A DNA stretch of 7,325 nt from Caulobacteraceae bacterium (GTDB lineage: Bacteria; Pseudomonadota; Alphaproteobacteria; Caulobacterales; Caulobacteraceae). The position numbers were made by a program, and so were the translations under genes. Of this stretch, positions 5,849 to 7,325 are shown piece by piece; position 1 is the first letter of the stretch; each line of letters starts with the position of its first letter. The notes beneath the pieces are model-generated. The model did no database searches. It saw only the letters and a program-made list of their open reading frames with translations, and was not told where the DNA came from. The stretch spans positions 1 to 7,325 of the forward strand of contig CANGEH010000103.1 of assembly GCA_947452665.1 (NCBI GenBank). The letters are read 5' to 3'.

Positions 5849-5862
5849 GCAAGACGGTGGCC

Positions 5863-6768
5863 ATGACCCAAGATCCCTCACACGACCCTAGTCTAGACCC
5901 GTTAGCAGGCCCTGCAACCGGTCCGGCTCGGCTTGACCAACAGGCCGCCGATTATGCGCGCATGGGCGCGGCCCTGAACTGGCTGGCCGAACACTGGCGT
6001 GACCGGCCGCGCCTAGAACAGGCCGCAGATGTGATCGGCCTGTCGGAATTTCATTTCCAGCGCCTGTTTACGCGCTGGGCCGGGGTCAGCCCCAAGACCT
6101 TTATGGCCGCGATTGCCCATGGTCAGGCGCGCATGAGCCTAGAGGCGGGGACCAGCGTGCTGGATGCGGCCTTGGACATTGGCCTTTCGGGCCCCTCGCG
6201 CCTGCATGACCTGTTTATCGCGCATGAGGCGGTGACGCCGGGCGAGGTTCGGCGGCGCGGGGAGGGCTTGATCCTGACCTATGGCTATGCGCCCTGTCCG
6301 TTTGGTACAGCGCTTTTTGTCTCTTCGCCGCGCGGGCTTTGTGGCCTGGCCTTTTGCGATGAGGGCGATGAGGCGGCGGCCTTGGCCGATATGCAGGCCC
6401 GCTGGCCAGCCGCCGATTGGCAGCGCGATGATGCCGGGGCAAGGCCGCTTTCGGCGGCGGTGTTTTTAGGCGATGGCCCCGCCCCGCCCCTGGCATTGAT
6501 GGGACCGCCGTTTCACATCCAGGTCTGGAAGGCCTTGTTGAAAATCCCCGCTGGTGCGACCGCAACCTATGCCGATGTCGCGGCCTGGACGGGCAAGCCG
6601 GGGGCTTTTCGCGCTACGGGCGCAGCGATCGGGGCCAATCCGATCAGCTATCTGATCCCCTGTCATAGGGCGATTGCTAGGGACGGCCGTCTGACCGGTT
6701 ATCACTGGGGCTTGGCGCGCAAGGCGGCTATGCTGGGCCATGAAGCGGTAATGACGGCCTCGGCTTAA
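5863..6768 (+). CDS. AraC-type HTH / methylated-DNA-protein-cysteine S-methyltransferase fusion (Ada-like, no N-terminal Zn domain)
   Basis: This 301-residue fusion couples a DNA-binding regulator to a suicide DNA-repair enzyme. After a disordered N-terminus (about 1-30), residues 35-132 form two AraC-type helix-turn-helix motifs (LEQAADVIGLSEFHFQRLF and LDAALDIGLSGPSRLHDLF, then the EAVTPGEVRR end). Residues 138-215 look like the MGMT N-terminal ribonuclease-H-like domain. Residues 217-297 are the catalytic domain: FHIQVWKALLKIPAG, ATYADVA, the arginine finger Arg250 in FRATG, and the acceptor Cys267 in LIPCHRAIARDG, followed by GYHWGLARK. It transfers alkyl groups from O6-alkylguanine to Cys267 and is spent. 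The E. coli Ada methylphosphotriester zinc domain is absent. RATG replaces the more usual RAVG. An ATG at 5863 is preferred to a GTG two codons earlier, but neither has a clear ribosome site. The moeB-like gene follows after 18 bp. Confidence 0.94.
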   Translation: MTQDPSHDPSLDPLAGPATGPARLDQQAADYARMGAALNWLAEHWRDRPRLEQAADVIGLSEFHFQRLFTRWAGVSPKTFMAAIAHGQARMSLEAGTSVLDAALDIGLSGPSRLHDLFIAHEAVTPGEVRRRGEGLILTYGYAPCPFGTALFVSSPRGLCGLAFCDEGDEAAALADMQARWPAADWQRDDAGARPLSAAVFLGDGPAPPLALMGPPFHIQVWKALLKIPAGATATYADVAAWTGKPGAFRATGAAIGANPISYLIPCHRAIARDGRLTGYHWGLARKAAMLGHEAVMTASA

Positions 6769-6774
6769 GAGGCC

Positions 6775-6780
6775 TGGAGG
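6775..6780 (+). promoter_or_regulatory. Strong ribosome binding site of the moeB-like gene
   Basis: TGGAGG lies six bases before ATG 6787, inside the 18-bp gap after the alkyltransferase stop. It is the best Shine-Dalgarno match in the window, in contrast to the unclear sites of nth, DUF2244 and the alkyltransferase. It fits translation from within a polycistronic message. Confidence 0.7.
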
Positions 6781-6786
6781 GCAAGC

Positions 6787-7325
6787 ATGGCCTTTGGCCC
6801 AGACGAAATCGAGCGCTATGCCCGCCACCTTGTCCTGCGCGAAATTGGCGGGCCGGGTCAGCAAAAGCTAAAGGCAGCCAAGGTCTTGGTGGTTGGGGCG
6901 GGCGGGCTTGGCGGCCCAGCCGCGCTTTATCTGGCGGCCGCAGGCGTCGGCACCCTAGGCCTGGTTGATGCCGATACAGTCAGCCTGTCCAATCTGCAAA
7001 GACAGATCCTGTTTGAAACCGGTGATATCGGTGCGCTGAAGACCGAGGCGGGGAAAAAGCACCTCACCGCGCTTAATCCGCATGTGGCCGTGGTCTCGCA
7101 CCCCTTGGCCTTAAACGCCCAGAACGCGCGGGCTCTGGTTCGCGGCTATGATCTGGTCCTAGATGGGGTGGATGACTTTGCCGTTCGGTTTGCCATCAAT
7201 CAGGCCTGTCTGGATGAGGCCAAGGCCCTCGTGTCTGGCGCGATTGGCCGCTGGACGGGTCAGGTCGCGGTATTTGAAGGCCAGCCCTGCTATCGGTGTC
7301 TTGTGCCCGAAATTCCGCCCGAGGC
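6787..7325 (+). CDS. moeB: MoeB/ThiF/HesA-family adenylyltransferase, probable molybdopterin-synthase adenylyltransferase (3' end cut by window)
   Basis: E1-like enzymes of this family adenylate the C-terminal glycine of a ubiquitin-fold sulfur carrier (MoaD or ThiS). 179 complete codons are visible. Seen in order are RYARHLVLREIGGPGQQKL (10-28), the nucleotide-binding GAGGLG (37-42), acidic Asp61 in LVDADTV, SNLQRQ (68-73) with Arg72, Lys85, and DGVDDFAVR (126-134). Arg13, Asn69, Arg72, Lys85 and Asp129 sit one position before the E. coli MoeB residues Arg14, Asn70, Arg73, Lys86 and Asp130 as I recall them. The first zinc cysteine pair is Cys168/Cys171 (PCYRC); the second pair would lie past the edge. 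The residue after Asp129 is Asp where Asn is usual. Start ATG 6787 has a strong TGGAGG six bases upstream. MoeB versus ThiF cannot be settled without neighbours, and a C-terminal rhodanese domain could be present outside the window. Confidence 0.9.
   Translation, partial: MAFGPDEIERYARHLVLREIGGPGQQKLKAAKVLVVGAGGLGGPAALYLAAAGVGTLGLVDADTVSLSNLQRQILFETGDIGALKTEAGKKHLTALNPHVAVVSHPLALNAQNARALVRGYDLVLDGVDDFAVRFAINQACLDEAKALVSGAIGRWTGQVAVFEGQPCYRCLVPEIPPE

Noticed and set aside
1..7325. Mobile element, defence system, CRISPR array or toxin-antitoxin pair
   Set aside because: All space is taken by recognisable housekeeping genes. I found no transposase, integrase, repeat array, terminal inverted repeats or small paired genes.

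Overview
The window looks like ordinary chromosomal DNA from an alphaproteobacterium. It is GC-rich (roughly 60% by eye). It carries the alphaproteobacterial gene run hisB-hisH-hisA-hisF preceded by an adenosine-kinase-like PfkB gene, and the proteins (Nth, DUF2244, an AraC-HTH/MGMT fusion, a MoeB-type E1) resemble alphaproteobacterial versions. GANTC, the CcrM methylation site, is scarce (seven sites by eye, about 26 expected from composition). That fits a CcrM-bearing lineage such as Caulobacterales or Rhizobiales, but the genus cannot be fixed from this sequence.

Layout. From 1 to 3526, five minus-strand genes form a compact operon, read right to left: PfkB-family kinase, hisB, hisH, hisA, hisF (the 3' end of hisF is cut by the window edge). 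Gaps are 14, 8, -4 and 20 bp. A plausible sigma70-type promoter lies in the 122-bp divergent gap 3527-3648. An orphan ATP-grasp ligase gene (3649-4524) runs the other way and meets nth (4521-5243, minus) tail to tail, with both stop codons inside one CTAG. A 77-bp divergent gap (5244-5320) separates nth from a plus-strand run: a DUF2244 membrane protein, an HTH/O6-alkylguanine-DNA alkyltransferase fusion, and the 5' part of a MoeB/ThiF/HesA adenylyltransferase that leaves the window at 7325. No gene-free stretch exceeds 300 bases. I see no tRNA, rRNA, CRISPR array, insertion sequence or phage remnant.

Function. HisB, HisH, HisA and HisF cover the middle of histidine biosynthesis: HisA isomerises ProFAR to PRFAR, HisH/HisF turn PRFAR into imidazole glycerol phosphate plus AICAR, and HisB dehydrates that product. 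The kinase at the head of the operon could link the pathway to purine salvage, since histidine synthesis consumes ATP and releases AICAR. Nth (base excision repair of oxidised pyrimidines) and the alkyltransferase (direct reversal of alkylation) make a small DNA-repair neighbourhood around DUF2244.

No novel system is evident. The items most worth a second look are mirrored, apparently leaderless promoters between nth and DUF2244, an Ada-like protein without the methylphosphotriester-sensing domain, a palindrome in front of it, and the ATP-grasp protein of unknown substrate.
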